A stretch of DNA of 64,000 nucleotides from Pseudomonas hormoni (GTDB lineage Bacteria; Pseudomonadota; Gammaproteobacteria; Pseudomonadales; Pseudomonadaceae), in the NCBI RefSeq assembly GCF_018502625.1, contig NZ_CP075566.1:1927001-1991000 (forward strand), written 5' to 3'. The translations under genes and the position numbers were made by a program. Positions within the stretch are counted from its first letter, which is position 1. Each line of letters begins with the position of its first letter. Shown piece after piece: positions 9,109-17,702 of this stretch. The notes below the pieces were generated by a model, which was given only the letters and a program-made list of their open reading frames with translations, did not search any database and was not told the origin of the DNA.

Positions 9109-11804
9109 ACCCGTCCGACATTCATGCCCAATTGCCGGGCCAGACCGCTGAAGATGCACAGGAAATCGCTGAATGGCGGGATGCCTTGCTATCGGTCATT
9201 GCCCATGGCGGTGCCGGGCAAGCCGCGCAGATCATGGACATGCTGGTGACGCTGGCCAGCACCAGCGAGATGAACTGGCGGCCGCGCCACGGCACGCCCT
9301 ACATCAATACCATCAGCGTTGAGCAGCAACCGGTGTTTCCGGGGGATCTGGCGATGGAAGAACGCCTGGCTTCGATCATGCGCTGGAATGCGCTGGTCAT
9401 GGTGGCCCGGGCCAACCAGGCCTATGGGGAGCTCGGTGGCCACATCGCCAGTTATGCCAGCGCTGCCGATCTGTTTGAGGTGGGCTTCAACCACTTCTTC
9501 AAGGCGCGCACCGACACCAGCGGCGGAGATCTGGTGTTCTACCAGCCGCACTCGGCGCCTGGCGTTTATGCACGGGCCTTTCTGGAAGGTCGCCTCGAGG
9601 AAAAGGACCTACAGCATTATCGGCAAGAAATCGGCGCGCGCGCCCAGGGTGCCCGGGGCCTGTCGAGTTATCCGCACCCGTGGTTGATGCCGGACTTCTG
9701 GCAGTTCCCGACCGGCTCGATGGGCATCGGCCCGATCAGTTCGATTTATCAGGCGCGCTTCATGCGATACCTGGAGCACCGCGGCTTGCAAGACACCGCC
9801 GGGCGCACCGTCTGGGGCGTGTTCGGCGACGGTGAAATGGATGAGCCGGAAAGCATGTCCGCCCTGACGCTGGCGGCGCGTGAAGGGCTGGATAATCTGG
9901 TGTGGGTGGTCAACTGCAACCTTCAGCGGCTGGACGGTCCGGTGCGGGGCAACGGTCGCATCATCGATGAACTGGAGGCGCTATTTGGTGGTGCTGGCTG
10001 GAACGTCATCAAACTGGTCTGGGGCTCCGACTGGGACGGCCTGTTTGCCCGGGATCACGACGGCGCGCTGGTCGAGGCCTTGTCCGCCACGGTCGACGGC
10101 CAGTTCCAGACGTTTGCCGCCAAAGACGGGCGCTTCAACCGCGATCAGTTCTTTGGCCAGAACGAAGCCCTGACTCATCTCGCCCAGGGCCTGACCGATG
10201 AACAGATCGACCGCCTCAAACGCGGTGGCCACGACGTGGTGAAGATTTTTGCCGCCTACCACAGCGCGATGCGCGAAGGCAGAAAGCCCACGGTGATTCT
10301 GGCGCAGACCAAGAAAGGCTTCGGCATGGGCGACGCCGGGCAGGGCAAGATGACCGTCCACCAGCAGAAGAAGCTCGACAAGGACGCCTTGATCGCCTTC
10401 CGTAACCGTTTCAATTTGCCGTTGACCGATGAACAGGCCACCTCGCTGAGCTTCTTCAAACCCGCCGACGACAGTGCCGAAATGCGTTACCTGCATGACC
10501 GTCGCCGTGCCTTGGGCGGGTATATGCCGTCGCGACCCACCACGTCGGCGTCATTGGCGGTGCCCGAAATCAACAGCTACGCCGGGTTTGCCGTTGTCGC
10601 TGAAGGCAAGGAAATGTCCACCACCATGGCGTTTGTGCGGATGCTCAGCGGTTTGCTGAGGGACAAGCAACTGGGGCCGCGCATTGTGCCGATCGTGGCG
10701 GATGAGGCGCGCACGTTCGGTATGGCCAGCCTGTTCAAGCAGATCGGTATCTATTCCAGCGTGGGCCAGCGTTATGAACCGGAGGACATCGGTTCGATCC
10801 TGAGCTATCGGGAAGCCCTGGATGGCCAGATTCTCGAAGAAGGCATCAGCGAGGCCGGGGCGATCAGTTCCTGGGTCGCCGCAGCGACCAGTTATTCGGT
10901 GCATGGCCTGCCCATGCTGCCGTTCTACATCTACTACTCGATGTTCGGTTTCCAGCGCATCGGTGACCTGATCTGGGCGGCGGCTGACCAACGGGCGCGC
11001 GGGTTCCTGCTCGGCGCCACGGCGGGTCGCACCACGCTGGGCGGCGAAGGTCTGCAGCACCAGGACGGCAACAGCCACCTGATGGCGGCGATGGTGCCCA
11101 ACTGCCGTGCCTACGATCCGGCGTTCGCCGGTGAGTTTGCGGTGATCCTCGATCACGGCATGCGCCAGATGCTGGAGCGCCAGGTCGACGAGTTCTATTA
11201 CGTCACGCTGATGAACGAAAACTACCCGCAGCCCAACCTTCCCGACGGTGTCGAACAGTCCATTATCAAAGGCATGTACCTGTTCGCCCGGCATGAAGTC
11301 GAGGATGCACGCGGCAGCGTTCAGTTGCTGGGTTCCGGCGCGATCCTGCTTGAAGTGATCGCGGCAGCCGAGTTGCTGGCCAGCGACTGGAACATCGACA
11401 GCGAGGTCTGGAGCGTGACCAGCTTCACCGAACTGGCCCGCGATGCCCGTGAAGTGGAGCGCTGGAATCGCCTGCATCCAGGGCAACCGGCGCGGCGCAG
11501 CCACGTACAGGAATCGCTCAACGACGCGACGCCGATCATTGCCTGCACCGATTACGTCCGCGCCTTGCCCCAGTTGATCGCCAGTTATCTGCCGGCTCGC
11601 TACACCGTGCTCGGCACCGACGGTTTCGGCCGCAGTGACACCCGCGGCAGGCTGCGCGCGTTTTTCGAAGTGGATCGCCATCAGATCGTCTTGAGTGCCC
11701 TGACGTCACTGGTTCAGGAAGGGCGCCTCGACGCCAGTGTGTGTACCGAGGCAATTGCGCGGTACGCCATTGAGGTTGACGCCGTCGCGCCCTGGGAAGT
11801 CTGA
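9105..11804 (+). CDS. aceE: 2-oxoacid (pyruvate/2-oxobutyrate) dehydrogenase E1, homodimeric AceE/MdeB type
   Basis: 899-residue homodimeric E1 of the AceE family, which decarboxylates a 2-oxoacid with thiamine diphosphate and passes the acyl group to lipoyl-E2. The ThDP motif is seen as GDGEMDEPES followed by NCNLQRLDGPVRGN (residues about 245-290); the YYSMFGFQRIGDLIW and GRTTLGGEGLQHQDG stretches are typical AceE features. ATG 9105 overlaps the previous stop. A matching E2 gene is reduced to a remnant just downstream, so it would have to use E2 and E3 encoded elsewhere. In P. putida the related MdeB acts on 2-oxobutyrate, which is exactly what AcdS produces; linking the two here is inference. 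Confidence 0.9.
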   Translation: MNPSDIHAQLPGQTAEDAQEIAEWRDALLSVIAHGGAGQAAQIMDMLVTLASTSEMNWRPRHGTPYINTISVEQQPVFPGDLAMEERLASIMRWNALVMVARANQAYGELGGHIASYASAADLFEVGFNHFFKARTDTSGGDLVFYQPHSAPGVYARAFLEGRLEEKDLQHYRQEIGARAQGARGLSSYPHPWLMPDFWQFPTGSMGIGPISSIYQARFMRYLEHRGLQDTAGRTVWGVFGDGEMDEPESMSALTLAAREGLDNLVWVVNCNLQRLDGPVRGNGRIIDELEALFGGAGWNVIKLVWGSDWDGLFARDHDGALVEALSATVDGQFQTFAAKDGRFNRDQFFGQNEALTHLAQGLTDEQIDRLKRGGHDVVKIFAAYHSAMREGRKPTVILAQTKKGFGMGDAGQGKMTVHQQKKLDKDALIAFRNRFNLPLTDEQATSLSFFKPADDSAEMRYLHDRRRALGGYMPSRPTTSASLAVPEINSYAGFAVVAEGKEMSTTMAFVRMLSGLLRDKQLGPRIVPIVADEARTFGMASLFKQIGIYSSVGQRYEPEDIGSILSYREALDGQILEEGISEAGAISSWVAAATSYSVHGLPMLPFYIYYSMFGFQRIGDLIWAAADQRARGFLLGATAGRTTLGGEGLQHQDGNSHLMAAMVPNCRAYDPAFAGEFAVILDHGMRQMLERQVDEFYYVTLMNENYPQPNLPDGVEQSIIKGMYLFARHEVEDARGSVQLLGSGAILLEVIAAAELLASDWNIDSEVWSVTSFTELARDAREVERWNRLHPGQPARRSHVQESLNDATPIIACTDYVRALPQLIASYLPARYTVLGTDGFGRSDTRGRLRAFFEVDRHQIVLSALTSLVQEGRLDASVCTEAIARYAIEVDAVAPWEV

Positions 11805-11844
11805 AGCCGGGCTTCAGTTCGAGTCGAATGTTCAGGAAACGCTT

Positions 11845-11984
11845 ATGAAGAATGTGCAAGAAGTGCGAATGCCCGACATCGGCGATGCCAGGGATGTCAT
11901 CGCGTGATCGATGGCGCCACCGCTGGGCGTTTCAACGCCTATCTGAGCGGTGTCCTGGCGGACTACCGTCGGCTGGTGCTGTGA
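11845..11984 (+). pseudogene. internally deleted aceF (E2 acyltransferase) remnant
   Basis: ATG 11845 begins MKNVQEVRMPDIGDARDVI, matching the start of an AceF lipoyl domain. From about 11900, in a different frame, the sequence reads RVIDGATAGRFNAYLSGVLA then DYRRLVL and a stop at 11982-11984, which matches the extreme C-terminus of E2 acyltransferases. Almost the whole gene between these points is missing and the two ends are joined out of frame. It lies directly behind the E1 gene, where aceF is expected. Very probably a deletion scar. Confidence 0.8.
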
Positions 11985-12087
11985 CAGGCGTCTACTTGAT
12001 CATACAAATTCCCGTCGCGCGGACACATTCCAGATACATGAGTGCGGTTTCATGGGAACCGTCCAAAACCATAAAGAGGCTTTTGCC

Positions 12088-12288
12088 ATGTTCCGCAAAC
12101 TGCAGCATGCCGTCAGGCTCCTCAGCCAAAGCACGCGCCTGATGGTGGGTGTTCCGGATTACGACAACTACGTGGCGCAGATGGCGCTGAATCATCCCGG
12201 CGAGCCGGTCATGAGTTATTCGGCGTTCTTTCGCGAACGCCAGGAAGCGCGCTACGGCAAGCGCAGCTGCACGACGCGATGCTGCTGA
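12088..12288 (+). CDS. DUF466 (YbdD/YjiX) family small protein, orphan copy
   Basis: 66-residue protein of the YbdD/YjiX family with the conserved core [31 protein letters not shown] and a C-terminal CC. AAGAGG precedes ATG 12088; longer upstream starts were not used because the family begins at MFxxL. Members are normally encoded right after CstA/BtsT pyruvate transporters and are thought to assist them. This copy has no transporter beside it and follows the aceF remnant; the second copy in the window (40177) does follow cstA. A terminator lies 23 nt downstream. Confidence 0.88.
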   Translation: MFRKLQHAVRLLSQSTRLMVGVPDYDNYVAQMALNHPGEPVMSYSAFFRERQEARYGKRSCTTRCC

Positions 12289-12311
12289 ACGCCGGTTGAT
12301 CGGCGGGCAAC

Positions 12312-12349
12312 AAAAAGCCCCGTCCTCTTCGAGAGGGCGGGGCTTTTTG
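12312..12349. terminator. bidirectional rho-independent terminator
   Basis: AAAAAGCCCCGTCCTC-TTCG-AGAGGGCGGGGCTTTTT: a strong GC stem with a tetraloop, flanked by A and T runs so that it can act on both strands. It closes the transcript ending with the DUF466 gene. Confidence 0.93.
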
Positions 12350-12434
12350 CGTTTCAAGATCAGCAGGCCGACCGCTTTTATCCGGGGCCTGCAATCAGTA
12401 ATCTGTGACACCGACATTTGGATGGAGCCAAATC

Positions 12435-12941
12435 ATGCCACTCACCCACCGCCCCGTACGCGCTGAAGATGTTCTGGCGATCTGCAACTTCCCGCAAACC
12501 CCTAAAGAGCTGTTTTTCATGTTTCCGAAGGCGCAGTACCCGCTGACGGACGACCAGCTACTTGCATCGATTGCCCAACGTTCTGACTCAACGGTGGTTG
12601 AAGAGAACGGCTCCGTGATTGGTTTTGCTAACTTTTACAAGTTTGAGCGAGAGGGCGTGTGCGCGATTGGCAACGTGATCGTGTCCCCCAAGGCCCGGGG
12701 AAAAGGCGTGGCGAAATTTCTGGTGGAGACGATGGTGGGGCTGGCGATTGACCGTCACCGGGCAAGTGAAGTGCAGCTTTCGTGCTTCAACGAAAATACG
12801 GCGGGGTTGTTGCTGTACCCGCAACTCGGGTTTGTGCCGTTTGAGATCGAAGAGCGGTTATCGCCGGACGGTCGTCGGGTCGCGCTTTTGAACATGCGGT
12901 TGCTTACCCAAGCCCAACCCTCGGACATCCCATGCGCGTAG
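12435..12941 (+). CDS. GNAT-family N-acetyltransferase
   Basis: 168-residue single-domain GNAT protein. The acetyl-CoA loop is seen as VSPKARGKGVAKFLVETM (about residues 90-107), followed by the C-terminal FNENTAGLLLYPQLGFVPFE strand-helix-strand typical of the fold. ATG 12435 is preceded by TGGAG. The substrate is not predictable. Its 3' end overlaps the NUDIX gene by 10 nt, so the two are probably co-translated. Confidence 0.87.
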   Translation: MPLTHRPVRAEDVLAICNFPQTPKELFFMFPKAQYPLTDDQLLASIAQRSDSTVVEENGSVIGFANFYKFEREGVCAIGNVIVSPKARGKGVAKFLVETMVGLAIDRHRASEVQLSCFNENTAGLLLYPQLGFVPFEIEERLSPDGRRVALLNMRLLTQAQPSDIPCA

Positions 12942-13336
12942 ACAAGGCTTGCCCCGTGGTGCTGCGCAACATCGAGCGGCTGGAGATTTTAGCCTTCCGG
13001 CATCCCCTGGCAGGTCTGCAACTGGTCAAGGGTAGCGTGGAACCGGGAGAGTTGACTGGCGCCGCGGCTGTCCGGGAGTTGTTCGAAGAGGCGGGTATCA
13101 GGGGCGAAGTGATACGGGACCTGGGCACCTGGAATTCGACGATAACAGGACACACGTGGGCGTTTCACGAGTGTCGCGTGACACAGAACCTTCCAGAGGC
13201 CTGGAGCCATTTTGCAGCGGACGATGGAGGGCATGAATTTACGTTCTTTTGGCATCCGTTGGCGAGCGAGCCCAGTGAGGAATGGCATCAGGTTTTCAAA
13301 GACGCTCTGGCGTTCTTGAGCCGGTGCCTCTGTTGA
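12932..13336 (+). CDS. NUDIX hydrolase
   Basis: 134-residue NUDIX domain protein. The NUDIX box spans residues 34-56, with Gly34, Glu40, Arg48-Glu49, Glu52-Glu53, Gly55 and Ile56 all in register with G-x5-E-x7-REUxEExGU, so metal binding and pyrophosphohydrolase chemistry are expected. The substrate is unknown. The start overlaps the GNAT gene and no other Met precedes it in frame. Confidence 0.88.
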   Translation: MRVDKACPVVLRNIERLEILAFRHPLAGLQLVKGSVEPGELTGAAAVRELFEEAGIRGEVIRDLGTWNSTITGHTWAFHECRVTQNLPEAWSHFAADDGGHEFTFFWHPLASEPSEEWHQVFKDALAFLSRCLC

Positions 13337-13400
13337 AAGCAGGGCGCTTTTTATGCCGCGAACGAGGCTTCTCGCCCTCAGCCGCTCTCCGAAGTAGTTG

Positions 13401-13420
13401 TTCGAAGATGTAACAGCTTT
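13401..13420. promoter_or_regulatory. 20-bp element shared by two aru-cluster promoters (copy 1)
   Basis: TTCGAAGATGTAACAGCTTT occurs here, 122 nt upstream of the TetR-type operator of the enoyl-CoA hydratase operon, and again, identical, at 19873-19892, 110 nt upstream of the aruI operator. Placement suggests an activator binding site. It contains TGTAAC, a half-site seen for OmpR-type regulators, and one such regulator is encoded in the cluster; the link is inference. Confidence 0.6.
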
Positions 13421-13511
13421 TCCCGGGCACGCTCCTCGTTTCTTGAAAATCTCAATTTAAATCAATGAATTAATAGCTCGTAACGGTTTTCAAACCGCGT
13501 TTGTGAAAGGA

Positions 13512-13541
13512 TTGCCGTGTTACTGAACAGTTGTTTAGTAT
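13512..13541 (+). promoter_or_regulatory. promoter with overlapping TetR-type operator 1 (enoyl-CoA hydratase operon)
   Basis: Possible -35 TTGCCG (13512-13517) and -10 TAGTAT (13536-13541) with an 18-bp spacer. The palindrome CTGAACAGTTGTTTAG (13523-13538) fills the spacer and overlaps the -10, so a bound repressor would block polymerase. It is one of five similar sites in the cluster. The same geometry is found at aruI. Confidence 0.65.
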
Positions 13542-13592
13542 CGGCTGCAGTTCGTACCTCCTGTCCAACTATAAGAACGACGAGGACCTTTC

Positions 13593-14384
13593 ATGACTTC
13601 GCAACCGTCACTGCTCAGCCGGGTTGAAAATGGCATCGCCTGGGTCACCCTCAACCGCACCGAGCAACGCAACGCGTTGAACATTCCCACCCTCAAGGCC
13701 TTGATCGACGTGCTCGACGGTCATGAAGCCGACCCCGCGGTTCGGGTGCTGGTGCTGACCGGCAACGGCAAAGGTTTCTGCGCGGGCGCGGACGTGGCCG
13801 AATGGGCCGACGCCGAGCGTCGCGGCATTCTCGAAACCTACGGCTGGACCGAAACCGCTCACCAGTTGATGAACTGCCTTCACGGTTTCAGCAAGCCGAC
13901 GATCGCGGCCATCAACGGCATCGCGGTCGGTGCCGGGATGGACCTGACGTTGTGCTGCGACTTCCGCCTCGCCGCCCAATCGGCGCGTTTCAAGGCCGGT
14001 TACACCAGCATGGCTTACTCGCCGGACGCCGGCGCCAGTTGGCACCTGCCACGGTTGATCGGCCTCGAGCAGAGCAAACGCCTGCTGTTCCTCGACGAAA
14101 TCTGGAGCGCCGACCGCGCGTTGGCCACCGGGTTGGTCAGCGAGGTGTGCGCCGATGAAGCGCTGATCGCGCAAACCATGGAGCTGGCGACGCGACTGGC
14201 CAGCGGCCCGACATTTGCCTTTGCCCAGACAAAAGTGCTGATCCGCGACGGCGCCCGGCGCAGCCTGGCCGAGCAACTCGCGGCCGAACAGGCGGCGGGC
14301 TTGCTGTGTGGTCGCAGTCAGGACGGTGTCGAAGCCCTCAGGGCCGCCGTGGAAAAACGCACGCCTCATTTCATCGGCCAGTAA
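13593..14384 (+). CDS. enoyl-CoA hydratase/isomerase family protein
   Basis: 263-residue crotonase-fold protein. The CoA/oxyanion motifs are clear: GNGKGFCAGADVAEW (around residues 52-66) and INGIAVGAGMDLTLCCDFRLA (around 108-128). The SPDAGASWHLPRLIG segment resembles the PaaB/CaiD-like branch, where the first catalytic Glu of classic hydratases is absent, so the exact reaction (hydration, isomerisation or other) is uncertain. It heads a tight operon with an acyl-CoA dehydrogenase and an acyl-CoA synthetase. P. aeruginosa carries the same combination next to aruI/aruH (recalled as PA4978-PA4980). Confidence 0.88.
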   Translation: MTSQPSLLSRVENGIAWVTLNRTEQRNALNIPTLKALIDVLDGHEADPAVRVLVLTGNGKGFCAGADVAEWADAERRGILETYGWTETAHQLMNCLHGFSKPTIAAINGIAVGAGMDLTLCCDFRLAAQSARFKAGYTSMAYSPDAGASWHLPRLIGLEQSKRLLFLDEIWSADRALATGLVSEVCADEALIAQTMELATRLASGPTFAFAQTKVLIRDGARRSLAEQLAAEQAAGLLCGRSQDGVEALRAAVEKRTPHFIGQ

Positions 14385-14403
14385 TCGAACCGCAGGTACA
14401 ACC

Positions 14404-15564
14404 ATGAATTTTCAACTGACCCAAGAGCAGGACATGCTGGTTGAGTCCGTGCGCAGCTTCGTCGAGAAAGAACTGCTGCCCCACGAAGACGCCGTCGACC
14501 GCGCCGATGCCGTACCACCGGAGCTGGCCGCACAGATTCGCGCCAAGGCGATTGCCGCCGGTTTTTATGCGTTCAACATGCCTGAGGAAGTCGGCGGGGG
14601 CGGGCTCGATTACCTGTCCCAGGCGCTGATCGAGCGTGAGTTGTCCAAGGTGTCCTGGGCGCTGCACGTGTTCGTCGCGCGTCCGTCGAAAATTCTCATG
14701 GCCTGCACTGGCGCGCAGATCGAGGATTACCTGCTGCCGTGCGTGCGCGGGGAAAAGGTCGACTGTTTCGCGCTCACCGAGCCGGGCGCCGGTTCCGACG
14801 CCAATGCGATCAAGACCCGCGCCGTGCGCGACGGCGATGATTTCGTGCTCAATGGCAGCAAGCATTTCATCAGCCACGCCGGCCATGCCGACTTCGCCAT
14901 TGTGTTCGCAGTGACGGACACCTACGAGCACAACGGCCGCCAGCGCAACGCCGTGACGTCCTTCCTGGTCGACCGCGACACGCCGGGCATGACCATTCGC
15001 CGTGGCCCCAAATGCGTCAGCAACCGCGGTTACCACACCAGCGAAATCTTCTTCGACGACTGCCGGGTCCCGGCCGCCAAAGTGCTCGGTGAAGTCGGCA
15101 AGGGCTGGGACGTGGCCAACGCCTGGCTGACGGCCGGGCGGGTGATGGTCGCGGCCAACTGCGTCGGGCAGGCGCAACGGGCACTGGACGTGTCGCTGCA
15201 ATGGGCCGCCGACCGCAAACAGTTCGGTCACGCCATCGGCACCTATCAAGGCATCTCGTTCAAACTGGCGGACATGGCAACCGAAATTCGTGCGGCGGAA
15301 CTGCTGGCGCTGCACGCGGCCTGGAAAATGGATCAAGGCACCATGACCGACGGCGAGGCCGGCATGGCCAAGCTGTTCGCCAGTGAAGTGCTGGGCCGCG
15401 CGGCGGATCAGGCGGTGCAGATTTTCGGCGGCATGGGCCTGATGGACGAAAGCCCGGTGGAACGAATCTGGCGCAACGCACGGATCGAGCGGATCTGGGA
15501 AGGCACTTCAGAGATCCAGCGCCACATCATTTCCCGCGAGCTGCTGCGGCCGCTGCTGCGCTGA
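14404..15564 (+). CDS. acyl-CoA dehydrogenase
   Basis: 386-residue FAD acyl-CoA dehydrogenase from ATG 14404. Conserved parts: the FAD/substrate loop CFALTEPGAGSDANAIKTRA (near residue 120-140), RKQFGHAIGTYQG, the GGMGL turn (near 343) and the catalytic-glutamate segment RIWEGTSEIQRHI near the C-terminus. It would introduce a 2,3 double bond in the acyl-CoA made by the next gene's product, with electrons going to ETF. It lies 19 nt after the hydratase gene. Substrate not predictable. Confidence 0.92.
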   Translation: MNFQLTQEQDMLVESVRSFVEKELLPHEDAVDRADAVPPELAAQIRAKAIAAGFYAFNMPEEVGGGGLDYLSQALIERELSKVSWALHVFVARPSKILMACTGAQIEDYLLPCVRGEKVDCFALTEPGAGSDANAIKTRAVRDGDDFVLNGSKHFISHAGHADFAIVFAVTDTYEHNGRQRNAVTSFLVDRDTPGMTIRRGPKCVSNRGYHTSEIFFDDCRVPAAKVLGEVGKGWDVANAWLTAGRVMVAANCVGQAQRALDVSLQWAADRKQFGHAIGTYQGISFKLADMATEIRAAELLALHAAWKMDQGTMTDGEAGMAKLFASEVLGRAADQAVQIFGGMGLMDESPVERIWRNARIERIWEGTSEIQRHIISRELLRPLLR

Positions 15565-15582
15565 TTGGCCAAGGAGAGTCCC

Positions 15583-17670
15583 ATGTCGATCAGAGACAAC
15601 CTCAAGCGTCTGCTCGCGCCGCGTCATCTGGCGTTCGTCGGCGGGCGCAGCATGGCGCGGGCGCTCAAGCGCTGCGCCGACGGCGGCTTTCAGGGCCAGA
15701 TGTGGCTGGTCAACCCGCAACACCCGAGCCTGGAAGGCGTTCCGTGTGTGGCGTCGATTGCCGATTTGCCGTGTGGCCCGGACGGCGTTTTCATCGCCAC
15801 CAACCGTGAACTGACGCTGAACTGTGTCGCCGAGCTGGCCGCCAAAGGCGCGGGCGGGGCGATTTGTTATGCCTCCGGCTTCGCGGAAACCGGCGAGCAG
15901 GGGATGGCGTTGCAGGAGCAACTGCTGCAAGCCGCCGGCGACATGGCGCTGCTCGGTCCCAATTGTTATGGCTTGCTCGACTACCTGCACAGCGTCGCGT
16001 TGTGGCCGGTGGCCCATGGCGGCAAAGTGGTGGAGAAGGGCGTCGCGATCCTGACCCAGAGCGGCAATTTCGCCTACAACTTGTCCATGAGCGATCGCTC
16101 GTTGCCGTTGGCCTACATGGCGTCGGTGGGCAATCAGGCGCAACTGGGCGTGGCCGAGTTGATGGACGTGCTGCTCGACGAACCACGGGTGACCGCCATC
16201 GGTTTGCACCTCGAAGGGCTGAAGAACGTCCCCGGTTTTGCCCGTGTCGCGCATAAGGCGCTGGAAAAAGGCATTCCGGTGATTGCCCTGAAAACCGGCG
16301 TGTCGCAGATCGGTGCCGAGTTGGCGTTGAGTCACACCAGTTCGTTGGCCGGTTCCGATGCGCTGTACGACAGTCTGTTCGAGCGCCTCGGCGTGATTCG
16401 CGTCAGCGGACCGGTGAGTTTCGTCGAAACCCTGAAGGCCGCGGCTTGCGGCAACTTGCCAGCGGGGCCGAGCCTGATCGCGCTGGCCTGTTCCGGTGGC
16501 GATGCGGGATTGATCGCCGACTACGCCGAACGCAATCACCTGACCTTGCCGAAACTGGACGACAGCCAGCGTGCGGAACTGGCTCAGGTGTTGCCGAGCT
16601 ACGCCAATCTGGTCAATCCGCTGGATTTCACCACGGCCATCTGGGGCGACCGCGACGCCCTGGAAAAGATGCTCGAAACGGCCCTAAGTACACCGGCCGA
16701 CGCGGCGCTGCTGGTGCTCGACTATCCCGCCGAATTCACCGGCGAGCGCAAGGAGTGCGACTTGCTGCTGGAGCTGTATTGCGTCCTGCTGGAGCGTCAT
16801 GGCAAGACCGGTTTTGTGAGCTCGGCGTTCCCGGAATTGCTTCCGGCCACCGCCCGTGAACGCCTGCATGCCCGGGGCGTGGCGGCGCTGCAAGGGATCG
16901 AAGATGGCCTGGCCGCCTGGTCACGCGTCGCCCATTACCGCGCACGCCGGGAAGTGTTGCTGGCCGGCGGTGAATCAGCGCTGGCCCCGATCTGTCCGGA
17001 TGCAAACGTGCAGCCGGGACGGTTGCTGGACGAATGGCAATCCAAACAAGCCTTGCGTCCGTTCGGCCTGCCGTTGCCCGAAGCCCGGCTGTGCCGTCCG
17101 GAACAGGCGCTGGACGAGGCGCGCCACCTCGGTTATCCGCTGGTGCTCAAGGTCGTGAGTGCAGACCTGCCGCACAAAACCGAAGCGGGTGGCGTCGCCC
17201 TCAACCTGAAAGACGAGGCGGGGTTGAGCGCCGCGCTCGACACCATGCGCAGTAATCTGGCGCGGCATGCGCCGAGGCTGGCGTTCGATCAGGTCCTGCT
17301 CGAACGCATGGCATCGCCGCCCCTGGCGGAACTGATCGTGGGGATCAAACGGGAAACCGGCTTCGGTCTGGCGCTGGTGATCGGCGCCGGCGGGATTTTG
17401 GTCGAGCTGCTCAAAGACAGTCGCAGCCTGTTGTTGCCGACCACCGACAAGGCCATTCACGATGCGCTGCTGAGCTTGCGCTGTGCGCCATTGCTCACCG
17501 GTTTTCGCGGCGGGCCGGCGGTGGATATGCCGGCGTTGGTCCGGGCGATTCGGGCGGTGGCAGATTACGCCTGCGAGAACGCCGAGCAGTTGATGGAGCT
17601 GGATGTGAACCCCTTGCTGGTCAATGCCGAAGGCGCGGTGGCCGTGGATGCACTGATCCGCCTGGCCTGA
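15583..17670 (+). CDS. NDP-forming acyl-CoA synthetase (CoA-binding plus ATP-grasp)
   Basis: 695-residue protein of the ADP-forming acyl-CoA synthetase/Pat-like superfamily. The N-terminal CoA-binding Rossmann domain (PRHLAFVGGRSMARALKRC; LLGPNCYGLLDY) is followed by two succinyl-CoA synthetase-like domains (AILTQSGNFAYN; ALKTGVSQIGAELALSHTSS) and a C-terminal ATP-grasp (PLVLKVVSADLPHKTEAGGV; ELIVGIKRETGFGLALVIGA; MELDVNPLLV). There is no acetyltransferase domain. ATG 15583 is preceded by AAGGAG. It should activate the carboxylic acid produced after AruI and an aldehyde dehydrogenase, feeding the acyl-CoA dehydrogenase; this order is inferred. Confidence 0.88.
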   Translation: MSIRDNLKRLLAPRHLAFVGGRSMARALKRCADGGFQGQMWLVNPQHPSLEGVPCVASIADLPCGPDGVFIATNRELTLNCVAELAAKGAGGAICYASGFAETGEQGMALQEQLLQAAGDMALLGPNCYGLLDYLHSVALWPVAHGGKVVEKGVAILTQSGNFAYNLSMSDRSLPLAYMASVGNQAQLGVAELMDVLLDEPRVTAIGLHLEGLKNVPGFARVAHKALEKGIPVIALKTGVSQIGAELALSHTSSLAGSDALYDSLFERLGVIRVSGPVSFVETLKAAACGNLPAGPSLIALACSGGDAGLIADYAERNHLTLPKLDDSQRAELAQVLPSYANLVNPLDFTTAIWGDRDALEKMLETALSTPADAALLVLDYPAEFTGERKECDLLLELYCVLLERHGKTGFVSSAFPELLPATARERLHARGVAALQGIEDGLAAWSRVAHYRARREVLLAGGESALAPICPDANVQPGRLLDEWQSKQALRPFGLPLPEARLCRPEQALDEARHLGYPLVLKVVSADLPHKTEAGGVALNLKDEAGLSAALDTMRSNLARHAPRLAFDQVLLERMASPPLAELIVGIKRETGFGLALVIGAGGILVELLKDSRSLLLPTTDKAIHDALLSLRCAPLLTGFRGGPAVDMPALVRAIRAVADYACENAEQLMELDVNPLLVNAEGAVAVDALIRLA

Positions 17671-17702
17671 ACCCTTTAATCGATTGCTATAAGGCTGACC
17701 CA

